Origin: Vesta saturnalis
Taxonomy: Eukaryota > Arthropoda > Insecta > Coleoptera > Lampyridae
Length of the DNA: 64,000 nt
Direction: 5' to 3'
NCBI GenBank assembly: GCA_036346205.1
Contig: JARFJB010000400.1
Span: forward strand, 2,081,001-2,145,000
Shown here in pieces: positions 33,583-44,472 of this stretch (within the stretch, counting starts at the first letter, position 1; every line of letters begins with the position of its first letter). The translations under genes and the position numbers were made by a program. The notes below the pieces were generated by a model. That model was not told the DNA's origin. It saw only the letters and a list, made by a program, of their open reading frames with translations, and did no database searches.

Positions 33583-36500
33583 CGCTACAATATCTATAAT
33601 TTTAGTGTTAGCGTGAAGGAGTTCATCACAATAAAACCATGTTCTTTCACGAACAGACTTTTGTCTCTTTTATTTCTTTCTTATAGACCATGCGTTCCTA
33701 CAAAGTCGGCTTCGGTTCCATTGCCAATATTGATAATAATAACATTCATTATAATTTCTTAGGTAATACACTCAATGATCTTTCCATGCACATTTTAGAA
33801 TTTGTCATTAATTAGAATTTTTTGATTTTGCATAACTACGTTTAAAACCGTCTTTCCCGAAGGTCCCAAGAGGATTTATTATTCCGGAATAATTTGTTGA
33901 AATGTAGCCACGATGTTGTAACTAGGGAACGTTCGTACATCTTCTTTTCAGTGGTTTCTCACACCCTGCCGTATGCTTATCCCACTGACAATTCTCTTGG
34001 GCTTATCTCTTCGGGGTCCATTCCTCAACTCCAGGCAAAAGGGTACTCTTACTGTTACTAGCTCATCTAAGCAAACCTATCAAAAACTGATCCCGATAGC
34101 CGTTAGATCCCTACCTCTGTGTATCACCGTCTACCACTCAGTTTAGATTCTTTCTTCATCGCAGTTAAGACCATTCGACCTTTTCTGAACGTGCAACAGA
34201 TTTAGAAGGTTTGCGGGTGAAATATTGTTCGGAAATTGTAAAAACAAATTATACTAACTCAATTTGTATCGGATTTTGCTGACGTACGTAAAAAAAGATA
34301 TTGGAAAATTAAATTATTAATTTCGCATCATTAGTAATTCATGGACATTTTAAACACTCCAGCAATCTAACAGTGATGTGATTTTAAATGTGTAATTTTT
34401 CCTCATATGGCCTATTTCACATTTTTCACAGTTTTTCCAAGTACCAAAGTAATCTAATTTTTTGGAGCAGCATAACTAAATATTTAAGGAAGTAATATAT
34501 ATTTCCTATTGTGTAATAAATTGATAATTAGTCGTAAAATTGACGTCTTAATGATGTTGTAAACGATGGCGCCGTACTCACATTTTCATACACAACTCCG
34601 TATTTCAAAAAATTACATTTTGATGTATATAAAAATATTTCCTGATTTAATTATCTTCTTTGTTTAACAATCATCATATTTATGACCTAATACATAGTCC
34701 GTTGTTCATTAACATAAACATTCTGATTAGATACTTAATGTTAATCGAAAAGCGTGCACCTAATCTATTTAGAAGAAAAAAAATAGGTTAATATCGATGT
34801 TAACAAACTTTCTTCAAGCTAGTTTTGTCATTAGTAATCAAGGTTTTAACAATGAGTAACTAAATTAATGACAATTAAGGTTTAGCACGTAATAGATATA
34901 TTTAAATATCAAAGGTCGATTGTGGTTACCGACAGATCAAACGTGGTCTAGCTTCGTAAATTCAACAAGGAATATTCATGGGAAAATCATCAAGATAGTT
35001 ACGACGTGTTCTAAATTAGTGACAAGACCTTGCGTAAATGATATTGCATTACATTCAACACACATTTGACACAATAATAAATCTTAGTTCCTTCATAAAC
35101 TTTATAGCCAAATTGTAGTCATGCTTTAAAAAGGATTTTGCAATAATCAATGCTGGGAAAGACAATGATAAATAATCATGAACATCTTAAATTGCGATTG
35201 TAAAATAACTTTTTAAATTACACATTCTTACACAAAATATTTATTTCTTTTTGTCTAAACAACCCACTCTACTTTATCATTACCTACTATTATTTCGAGT
35301 TTCAAGGTGAAATGTTTGAATTTATTCTAATTTTTAATCTAATTTTGATTTCAATAAGATGAAATTTTCATGTAACAAGTTTTAAATAGAAACTCAGCAA
35401 GCAGATTTGTTCTGATTGATTGTTTAAGATCTAGACATAAAATGTACAAATCATTTTTGAACTTTTTCCTAATTGTTTGTGTAAAATTCAAAATTTGGAT
35501 TTGTTCATCTTAAGCTTATGATTAAGAGTAAAACCATCATCCTATAGGTATAACTCGACTAGTGTACGATGAATGACTTTTTAAACCGGGAAAGTCCAAA
35601 GTGTTTACATGATTATCACTTGGACAAGTATTAATGCTAATTAATACACCATCGTTTACGGGTCTTATTGCATACTCTACAAGAGTACCATGGCTGTGTG
35701 TCGAAATTCAAAATAACATGTAATGTTGCAGTAGATCAGCAAAGTAAGGAGGAGAGCCCTTTGTATGCGTGAGAGAAACTGACCACGGATTTTGAGCAAA
35801 TGCCCACAAAGTATAAAAAAAGCGATGGGCAGATCACAGATAATAGGAACTGTGAAAGTAGTGCAGCGGTATAATTTAAGCAAGTGTGAGAAATCAAGGA
35901 ATTACGAGGTGTTACATGACGCAGTGGGCAGAGATAACTTTATAAGAATGACCGGAGCTTAGCCAAAACGAAGGCACTGGGTTCGTGGGTGTAAGTAGCA
36001 ATAGAGACCTGAGGAAGAAATAATAAATATAATTTACTCAAATAGAAAAAGGTGCTACGAGTTTTTATGTGAGTTTGTCCCCAAAAATATGGAGGGAGAT
36101 GTCATCCCTACAAGAAACACAATTAAATTGCATTAAAATCCCTGTAATGAGAGCGTATATTGTTTTAGATAGAGGAAATTAGGAAGAAATCTAGAGCTGC
36201 ATAACTCTTCAAAAACGCAATTTATTCTATTAGTCCCACTTTCCGAACTCTCGTTAGAGAGAATAGTGCAAAATTGTTATTACAATTCGCTATTCTGTTT
36301 GATTTATACAATCCATTACTTCTATTGCTAACTACTAATCGTAAACGCAATCCCCATAACATTTATATTTGTACCAATAACATCAAACCCAACTCTATAA
36401 AGCAACTTCAGACATGTATTCATCAATGGTAACCTAACCTTTAAAAACAATTTCAAACACGTAATTATCAACACACGACCTTCCAACCTACAAAGTAAAT

Positions 36501-36650
36501 TGAAAAAAATGATATAACTTTAATAATCATTTTGACATTTTCGTATACTATACGAAGTATAGTACTGCGATCTTGAAATAATTCGAACTCGAGATTTTGA
36601 CCGATCTTCACCGTTTTAGGGTCCCTGAATCCATTTTTGGCATGCCGACC
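33583..36650. other. No gene recognised
   Basis: 33850-34230 is more GC-rich than the flanks but no domain was found in six frames. 36475-36515 carries ACGACCTTCCAACCTACAAA, related to blocks near 31432 and 42103. The minus-strand 68-codon frame at 35677-35883 has no known domain. Confidence 0.4.
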
Positions 36651-36842
36651 GTATGTGTGTGCGTGTGTGTGTGTGTGTGCCGCGCGTGTATGTGTGCGTG
36701 TGTGCGTGCGTGAGTGCGCTTGTGCATGTACGTGTGCGTGTGAGTGTGCGTGTGCATGTGCGTGTGCGTATGCGTGTGCGTGTGCGTGTGCGTGTGCGTG
36801 TGTGTGCGTGTGTGCGTGTGCGTGCGTGCCTGCGTGCGTGTG
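36651..36842. repeat. TG/CG-rich imperfect microsatellite
   Basis: About 190 bp of GTGTGC-type units. C/V/R-rich plus frames here are low-complexity translations. Confidence 0.9.
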
Positions 36843-37299
36843 TTACAGTTTTATTTTATTTAGCACTATATTGTAATTTTTTATTATTTATTCTGAATAA
36901 ATACCTATTTCAGTTTGATTGTGTTGTAAAACTGTATGTAAGAACTTGCCCCCCCCCCCTTCTACGACTCAGTATAGCGGCGAGCAAAAGTATAAAAATT
37001 TATTTTAATTACACCCCTGTTACGTGCAAATTTGTACTTTGTCCACTAACTTACCGTAAAGCTCAGTCCTACAGTGACGCCGGTGGTACCTAAAAGCTCA
37101 AAAGAGAAGGGAGGGCGCCAGCTAGAATGATTAACAGCCAGCCCTGGATAAACGGAGAGGGTTAGTCACTATCCTAGCTAAGCAACGAATATAAGGAAGG
37201 ATCTGGGCAGTAAAAGAAATGGTTACAAGATAGAACGTCCCAAAACACAAGTAATATATTATATGCCAATATCACACAAACGTAGTATATACCTTTTAA
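36843..37299. other. No gene recognised
   Basis: Contains a C9 run near 36950. Otherwise no supported feature. Confidence 0.4.

Positions 37300-37326
<27 letters not shown>
37300..37326. repeat. (TA)n tract at left end of mariner-like element
   Basis: TA dinucleotides directly abut the element start GGGTGTTAC. Confidence 0.9.
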
Positions 37327-37330
<4 letters not shown>

Positions 37331-38022
37331 GTTACAAAAAAAAGTAGGCCAATCCGTTAACCACATATTCTTTGGGACAAAATAAGGGGTCTTTTCTTGT
37401 CACTTTTCATTTGAACGCTTCCCTTTCGATATACAGGGTGTCAAACTTCACTTTTTAAAAGTGTATTTTTTTATTATCTGTGGTGTGTTTTAAGATATCG
37501 TTTTCAAATTTGGTACAAATCTTACTCTTTTCTAAGTGCACCTTTTGTATGATTTTAAGTAAAAAATTCAAAGAACTAATAGAAAAATAAGAGGGGTGTG
37601 GTAACCTTTAACACCCCATATTTTTCTGACGAACGCCTATGAACGTCGCATCCATTTTTTATAGTAGTTTGATGATTTATCTAACTTTTTTGGCTCTTGT
37701 AAACTTTTGATTTGATGCTTTCTTTATGACATACTTTTAGTTATTCGACTAGGTGTTGCGATTTTTTTAACAATTTTTTTATTTTATTAATCAGAATGAA
37801 TTCATAATAATAACTTAATACAATCAATTGTGCTAATAATTATAATACGAAGTTGGATTCAAATAATTAAATTAAATGTTCGATGTGTCCACGGCCTTCG
37901 CGAATGCACCTTCTGGCTCTTTTTGTAACTGAAAACCGAATATTTTGGAAAATATTCGGTTTCAATCTAAATACCTCTGAACCTTCTGCGATGCGATCCC
38001 TCAATTGATTTTGATTTATTAT

Positions 38023-38453
38023 TATTTATTATGCAAAATAAATTTAAAAATAGGCTTATCTTAAAGTTCGTAACAATATCTGTCAATTACTTCTCTTGTA
38101 TTTTATCTTTATTTGCAACGGTTTCAAAGATATTTGAGAATTCTGCCCAATATTGCTAATTTAAGTCACTCTGTAACTGTTATAATAACAAAGTTACCCA
38201 TAGAGTATTAGTTAAAAATAAATCCATAATAATGGCTTAAAACAATCAGTTGAGTTAATAATTTAATACTACGTCGCATACAAAAAAAATTTAATGTTCG
38301 ATGCGTCCACAGCCTTCGCGATTGCACCTTTTTACTTTTTAAATAATTGAAAACCTAATATTTTTTATACGTCTTGTCAAATGTTTGTCAAATTAATCGC
38401 TGTAAAAATTTCGAACGACTATTGAGTTCAAACGCTAAACTGGGTAATGAGGT
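38023..38453. repeat. Nested second antisense copy of the transposase 3' end
   Basis: 38216-38365 (CATAATAATGGCTTAAAACA, then TTTAATGTTCGATGCGTCCA and CAGCCTTCGCGATTGCACC) repeats 37795-37960 in direct orientation with more divergence. Both are antisense to 39500-39670. Confidence 0.65.
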
Positions 38454-39598
38454 ATGGCCAATAGAGAGAATATTTTGGAATTTTCTGAAATGACTGATAT
38501 GATTTTAATTATGGGTAAGATTTCAAATAAAATCTCTAGATTGTACATTTTGAATAATCATTCTCACTTTAGGCAAATGTGATTCTAATGCTAGTTTAGC
38601 TTCAAGGCGTTATGCAGAAATGTATCCAAATCGGTATCACCCAAAAAGGAAATTTTTCTTAAGTTTAGTACGTCGCCTAAGAGACACTGGAAAATTCAAA
38701 CAACAACGAATAGGAGGAACATGTGGACGGCCACCTAAAATTACACCAAATCAAGAGTAACAAATTTTGCAAATAGTTGAACAAAATCCGGGTACTAGTA
38801 CTAGGGTTATAGCTCGACAGATTGGAAATAATATAAATTCGACAGACGTGCATAGAATTTTAAAACGTCCCTCATTACATCCATATCATGTGAATAGAGT
38901 ACAGAACTTATTTCTGCAAGATTTTCAGGCAAGAAACATCTTTTGCAACTGGCTCTGTAATGAAAATAACCGTAACCGACGGTTTGTTAGATCCATTTTA
39001 TTTTCTTATGAAGCTACCTTTACGCGAAATGGTATAACGAATATCCACAACACCAATGTTTGGAAAGATGAAAATCCAAGAGCTCTTGTAGAGACCAGTC
39101 TTCAAGTAAATTTTAAAGTAAACGTGTGGGCAGGAATTTTAGACAATTTTCTTTTAGGTCCGGTATTTTTGCCACTAAACTTAAATGCCGAACATTTTTT
39201 ATTTTTTTTACAAAATGAGTTTACAAATTTACTTGATGACGTCAAAATATGTGGTTCAACTTGACGGAGCTCCGCCACATTATGGCAATAATGTTCGGAA
39301 CCACTTGAACCAATATTTCCCTAATCACTGGATTGGTCGGGGACAGGATGCGCCTATTTTTTGGCCACCTCGTTCCCCCGACTTACATCCACTGGACTTC
39401 TGTTTTTGGGGATTCATAAAAGATTTTAATTATACGGTTCCAATAATAAATCAAAATCAATTGAGGGATCGCATCGCAGAAGTTGCAGAGGTATTTAGAC
39501 TGAAACCGAATATTTTCCAAAATATTCGGTTTTCAGTTATAAAAAGAGCCAGAATGTGCATTCGCGAAGGCGCTGGACACATCGAACATTTAATTTAA
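38454..39598 (+). pseudogene. Tc1/mariner-like transposase, near full length but inactive
   Basis: Start ATG 38454 (MANRENILEFSEMTDMILIM). A 58-base candidate intron (38515-38572, GTAAGA to CTTTAG, phase 1) restores the frame into GKCDSNASLASRRYAEMYPN, the DUF4817-type N-terminal helix domain. Then RPPKITPNQE is followed by a stop (38758-38760), the second helix-turn-helix VHRILKRPSLHPYHVNRVQ, and the catalytic region. In VRSILFSYEATFTRNG the first catalytic Asp is replaced by Tyr. A frame change near 39240 precedes QLDGAPPHYG (second Asp) and FWPPRSPDLHPLDFCFWGF (third). It ends IEHLI at 39598. About 350 residues would be the intact length. Confidence 0.8.
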
Positions 39599-40136
39599 TT
39601 ATTTGGATCCAACTTCGTATTATAATTATTAGCACAATTGATTGTTTTCAGTTATTATTATGAATTTATTCTGATTAATAAAATAAAAAAATTGTTAAAA
39701 AAATCGCAACACCTAGTCGAATAACTAAAAGTATGTCATAAAGGAAGCATCAAATCAAAAGTTTACAAGAGCCAAAAAAGTTAGATAAATCATCAAACTA
39801 CTATAAAAAATGGATGCGACGTTCATAGGCGTTCGTCAGAAAAAAATGGGGGGTTAAAGGTTACCACACACCTCTTATTTTTCTATTATTTCTTTGAATT
39901 TTTTACTTAAAATCATACAGAAGGTGCACTTAGAAAAGAGTAAGATTTATACCAAATTTGAAAACGATATCTTAAAACACACCAGAGATAATAAAAAAAT
40001 AAGCTTTTAAAAAGTGAAGTTTGACACCCTGTGTATCGAAAAGGAAGCGTTCAAATGAAAAGTGCCATAAGAAAAGTCCCCTTATTTTGTCCCAAAGAAT
40101 ATGTGGTTAACGGATTGGCCTACTGTTTGTAACACC

Positions 40137-40138
<2 letters not shown>

Positions 40139-40172
<34 letters not shown>
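40139..40172. repeat. (TA)n tract at right end of mariner-like element
   Basis: About 34 bp of TA dinucleotides directly outside the right terminus. Confidence 0.9.
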
Positions 40173-40176
<4 letters not shown>

Positions 40177-42242
40177 AAACTAAACTGTATCCCGAAGGTA
40201 TGGGATAATTCTTCAAATAAATATTTAAATCATGTTACACACAAAACGTTAACCCGAAGCTTACACTCTAGATATATATGCCCTTAAATACACTATAACA
40301 AGCCATCCAGAATTATAGTCTCCAATTTATATAATAATATCAAACAAATGTAATTAAAAAAAGAACCAAATGAAAAGGTAATTACATATGGACCTTCAAA
40401 GCTAGGTTACGATGAAGCATAGATATTAACATTTAAACAGACAAAGTAGGTGTAATTTATGGATTCCTACTTGTAGAGGCATATTAAAAATATTATAGTA
40501 TACATACAATCTTTTATGCAAAGCAGTCAATAGCACATTGCTACGAAAAATAAGCAATTTACAATTAAACAGTAATAACACTTACCAACTGCAAAGCCGA
40601 ATGCATTCAGTTGTACAGTTTTACTCTTTCTACAGTTTAAATACATGAAATATAAATCGACATTGTAGCCGTTGACCCCAACACACAATGAACAGATTAA
40701 TGTACAAGTGAATAGTTAGTGAAGTACACAATTAACTGTTGATCAATTCAATCAACATATGTCTGTACAACCTTACACAATGCAACAATTAAAGCATCAA
40801 GCTTAAGTAATACAAAAACAGGTGTAATCGGTAACTTAGATTTCAATATCCAGCTAGCCTGTCATGAAAATCCAACGCAAGGACCAAATGTTTACCAGTT
40901 ATTCATTGCCAGGTGTTGCACAATCTGCATCAGGTACCTTGCCAATATGTATGGAGTAAAACGCCCATAAGGCAAAATGTAGGTATACCCAACTTATACA
41001 CAGAGTATGTATCACGTATAGGATAAGGTATATCCAAGTATGTACAATGTATAAGACAACGTATATCTCAGTATGTACAACGTATAAGACAACGTACCTC
41101 TTCAATGAGGTGGTTAATCGGAGAATGATTATACAATCTTTAAGAAATGTATTTAAGCAAAGTACAAGTTCGAGAACAGCTGGTGTCTCTTTCGAGAAGC
41201 AACGTAGTATATGATTATCCCCTTATGATTTATGTTACAAAACTATTGTGTCCTTATAGAAAACCTGGTGAGGTTATGTATAACCCCTTTAGTTAATAAA
41301 TGTATTAATCCCTTTTTAGTTAATTATCGGACCCCAGATATGTTGATTGATGGCTGTATCATGTATTTCCGATTAATCCGACAGAACCGTATGTACTAAA
41401 CAGTTGCAAAATGTCAGTACGTATTTAGAAAAATGATTTTAAAACTGATATAACTCGATGGGCTAAATAAGTCCAGAAACTTCATTTTTCTTTAGAAAAA
41501 TTCTAAATGTCTGCTTCGCCAACAACCAAAACAGGAAGAGAGCGTGCAAGTCACTTATCACCCAGATGTTAATCCGCTGTAAACCAGTGCCTCCAAAACA
41601 TAAGTGTGAATGCAACAGATGAGTGACCATCAATAATTTGACATATATTTACTTGAGAAAAGTAATATTTTCAAGAAACTACAGAGAGACGAAATTATAG
41701 AAGTGTAGTGACTTTTAGAAAAATAGTATATTCAAGAAAATACTAGCAAAACAGTAATAATCCAGAAATTTTGACCAAATCGTGCAGCGTAGGTAACGAA
41801 TGTAACACCCCCTTAAAAAGAAGGATGTTGTAAACTTGTCAAATACTCACCAAGGCTTTAGTTTAGACCACTATTTGACCGTGACTCAATATAGCCAATA
41901 CAAGGACCATTTAATCTTAACCCACTTTTTAACATAGACAATAACCTGTCCTTCAAAGGTGTTCCCAAGGGCACCTCCAGAGGGTGAGTGACTTTCAGAT
42001 GAGCCAGAACCGCCCCAAATGACTACTGCGTTATTATCTGTAATGTAATGGAAGTACATCTGTTTCTATTTGTTCTTAGGAAAGCTGGTGTGGAACAACT
42101 CCCGACCTTTCAACCTACAAAATGGAAATTAAAAGAAGTGAAATAATTTTAATAAAATTATAATAAGTTTTGGTTATAAACGAATAAGTTCAAAGGTAAA
42201 TATGTAATTAAAAATTATTATTAATACATAAATAAAAAGTTT
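40173..42242. other. No gene recognised; minisatellite and possible LTR edge
   Basis: Holds a 33-bp minisatellite (41004-41102) and, at about 41785-41825, minus-strand sequence AAGGGGGTGTTACATTCG that resembles a polypurine tract followed by an LTR start. No gag or pol domain was found on either side. Confidence 0.4.
41004..41102 (-). repeat. 33-bp minisatellite, three units
   Basis: Units 41004-41036, 41037-41069 and 41070-41102, each starting AGTATGTA. Because 33 is a multiple of three, the minus-strand frame (40899-41105) shows an 11-residue repeat with the theme YVVLYVVHTEI. No evidence of expression. Confidence 0.85.
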
Positions 42243-42315
42243 ACCTCGAGTAGGATTTGAACCTACGACCTGTACTTTGCTAGAGTACCGCGCTAACCAA
42301 CTGCGCCATCGAGAT
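42243..42315 (-). tRNA. tRNA-like gene, apparent anticodon AGC
   Basis: The minus strand folds as a full cloverleaf of 73 bases. Acceptor ATCTCGA pairs with TCGAGGT (one wobble), D stem GCGC/GCGC, anticodon stem GTACT/AGTAC around loop CTAGCAA, T stem GTAGG/CCTAC around loop TTCAAAT, and discriminator A. A T5 run lies four to eight bases downstream on the minus strand, suitable as a Pol III terminator. The loop gives anticodon AGC (alanine), but the G3:U70 identity pair of tRNA-Ala is absent (C3:G70), so the isotype is doubtful. It may be a diverged tRNA, a pseudogene or the head of a tRNA-derived SINE. Confidence 0.65.
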
Positions 42316-42575
42316 TCAAGCCCCAATCGATGAAAATTTTGTCTTTATGTATGTAGAACTGAAATTCTAAATATAATGAGATTACAATCAAATTCAACCT
42401 CGTTATATTTAGAATAAATATAATAAATAGTATTTATTTTGTTTTACACCATTGATGAATGGAGTTTGTTTTTGTAACTCAAAGTAATCGATTATATTTG
42501 TCATTTTTTTTTATAAATAAAGAAATCACATTATAAAAATCTGCGAAAAGAAGATAATGATATTGAATCAGAAAT
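42316..42575. other. AT-rich linker
   Basis: Contains an inverted pair CTAAATATAATGAG / CTCGTTATATTTAG (about 42367-42380 and 42400-42413). No gene. Confidence 0.4.
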
Positions 42576-43300
42576 CAGTGGCGGTTCGTGAGTAAATAAT
42601 TTGAGGAGACTGAAATTGTTAATTATAAAAATTATTAGACTAATAATTGATGATATAAAAATGGTACATTTAAATTTTCTTATGCATTAGTTCTATTCGG
42701 CGATCTTTTTTTGTCGCGAACCCGTCAATGACAGTCTTCACAAAAGTTGGGTTCTTTGCCATATCACCAAGTAGATTTTTTTTTCAATTGTCATAGTTGA
42801 TAAATTCGTCATAGTATTTCTAAGAATCGTCTTTATGCGGTTTAACGTACTCATAGAGCGTTAATTAGATGCAGTTGCAGTTGGAATCGTAAGCACTAAC
42901 TGACATAGTTTAGTGGTCTGGGAGTAAATATCCTGTATGTCATCTGCCAATTGAATTAGATATAAACATAAAAAATTAAATATATACTATGAAATGCAAA
43001 TAAGTATCACTTAAATTTTTACAAATAGTACATACTTTTAATGATATATTTTAGTAGTTTGTGAGGAGATACTTTCATCCAAGTAAATTATATCTAATTC
43101 ATGTCGTAAAAGATTTTCATCAAAAATGTTATTTAATGATATATTTTAGTAGTTTGTGAGGAGATACTTTCATCCGAGTAAATTATATCTAATTCATGTC
43201 GTAAAAGATTTTCATCAAAAATGTTATCAAGATAAGCAAGCCAGATTAGATTTTTGTCATGAATTTTAAAATTTAAATCGAGGAGAGATCCACAATCTTT
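42576..43300 (-). pseudogene. hAT-family transposase, C-terminal part
   Basis: The minus-strand translation KDCGSLLDLNFKIHD, then FDENLLRHELDIIYSDESI, ADDIQDIYSQTTKLCQLVLT, IPTATASN, a stop, and RSMSTLNRIKTILRNTMTN. The order LCxLxLTIPxTxAS followed by RSxSTLxRIKTxLRN is the hAT C-terminal dimerisation region of insect hAT/MYM-type transposases. The element end CAGTGGCGGTTCGTGAG (42576) fits a hAT terminal repeat. The N-terminal zinc finger and most of the catalytic domain are missing: the sequence is replaced near 43300 by a mariner-like fragment. A 95-bp tandem duplication sits within it. Confidence 0.75.
43038..43227. repeat. 95-bp tandem duplication inside the hAT remnant
   Basis: ATGATATATTTTAGTAGTTT at 43041 recurs at 43136. 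The two units, each ending CAAAAATGTTAT, differ at one base (CCAAGTAA against CCGAGTAA), so the duplication is young compared with the decay of the gene. Confidence 0.9.
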
Positions 43301-43950
43301 TAATGACTGACGAGGCAAATTTTTATTTGAACGACATGGTTAATAAACAGAATTTTAGGTATTGGTCAAACAATCTCCATGATCCAGAAGTTGTTGTTTG
43401 ATGTGCGGTAGGATCATTTGGCAGTATTGGTGCATATTTTTTTGAAGATGGAAATAATCGTCGTCTAACAATGAACAGTAAATATGCTAGAGACGTTTTT
43501 TAATCCTGATTTAGAAAGAATGGGATTACTAAATAATGCGTTATTATTCCAGCAAGATGGATCAACAACACATTCCGCTGGAAACTGTAGGAGAGTTCTG
43601 CGAGAAGTGTTTAATGGGCGACTCATTTCACGATTTGGGGATTTAAATTGGCCATCGAAGCTCCTGGACGTAACTACACCAGACTATTAACTGTGGAGCT
43701 ATTTAAAGGCGGAAGTTTTTACAACTGGTCCAGAAAACATTCAAGAGCTCAAAGTTCGAATTGCTGAAGAAGTCGTCGAATAGATCAGGTTTTGCTTCAT
43801 CGTGTCATGAATTATTTCTTGTCCAATCTTGAAAAGAGCATTGAAGTTGATAGCGGTCACTTAAAGGAAGTCATTTTTAAAAGTTATGATAAGTCGTATG
43901 TTACAGTAAATCAAACCACACCTCAAAGAGTAGATTGCAATTCAGCGTAT
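43300..43950 (+). pseudogene. Mariner-like transposase, DDE half
   Basis: Begins LMTDEANFYLNDMVNKQNFR (first catalytic Asp), then YWSNNLHDPEVVV, a stop, and FGSIGAYFFEDG. After a frame shift ALLFQQDGSTTHSAGNCRR (second Asp) and LREVFNGRLISRFGDLNWP follow, with a degraded third block TTPDY. The C-terminus reads SYLKAEVFTTGPENIQELKV and ends near 43945. It abuts the hAT remnant exactly at its N-terminal edge, suggesting insertion or deletion at that point. Confidence 0.7.
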
Positions 43951-44403
43951 TAAAATGTTTGTTTTATTAAGTTTTAAAAATGTTATTGAGCTATTAAAAT
44001 TGATAGTCTATTAAGGGGTATGCTTTTTTTTTATTTACGCTCGTACGTTCTGATTTTCCAGGGGAGACGCAGGCTGAAAGTCTCCGCCGACGAACTGTTA
44101 CTGTCATAAATATCACATAAGAAGCATAAACGGACCTAGGTTGGACCGTTTAGGTACGCCCGATGTGACCATAACCAGATAAGAAGTAAAACTTTGACAT
44201 GTAACATACTGAAAAGAATTATTTGAGTAAGATGCAAAGAGAAAAAGTAGCGAATTACTAAATCCAAAACCTTGAGTTGTAGCGTTGCAGGTCTACAAAG
44301 CAAATTTCTGGTAGCCCTTGAGCCTGTGACCCACAGGATCCAGGTTTAAACGACTTACTATTTTGTGAATAATTAAATTAATATGTAACAAATCGATTAA
44401 TTA

Positions 44404-44472
<69 letters not shown>

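Larger units (their letters stand above)
37327..40137 (+). mobile_element. Mariner-like element with about 695-bp inverted arms that include coding sequence
   Basis: The left end GGGTGTTACAAAAAAAAGTA and right end (complement GGGTGTTACAAACAGTAGGC) define an element of about 2.8 kb. The arms 37327-38023 and 39443-40137 are near-complete reverse complements. The right arm contains the last roughly 50 codons of the transposase plus the 3' untranslated part, so the left arm carries an antisense copy of that C-terminus. A second, more diverged copy of the same block lies just inside at about 38216-38365. (TA)n tracts flank both ends, in line with TA target preference in this superfamily. Confidence 0.85.

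Noticed and set aside
44285..44350. Possible second tRNA-like fold
   Set aside because: No complete cloverleaf or box A/B pattern could be formed.
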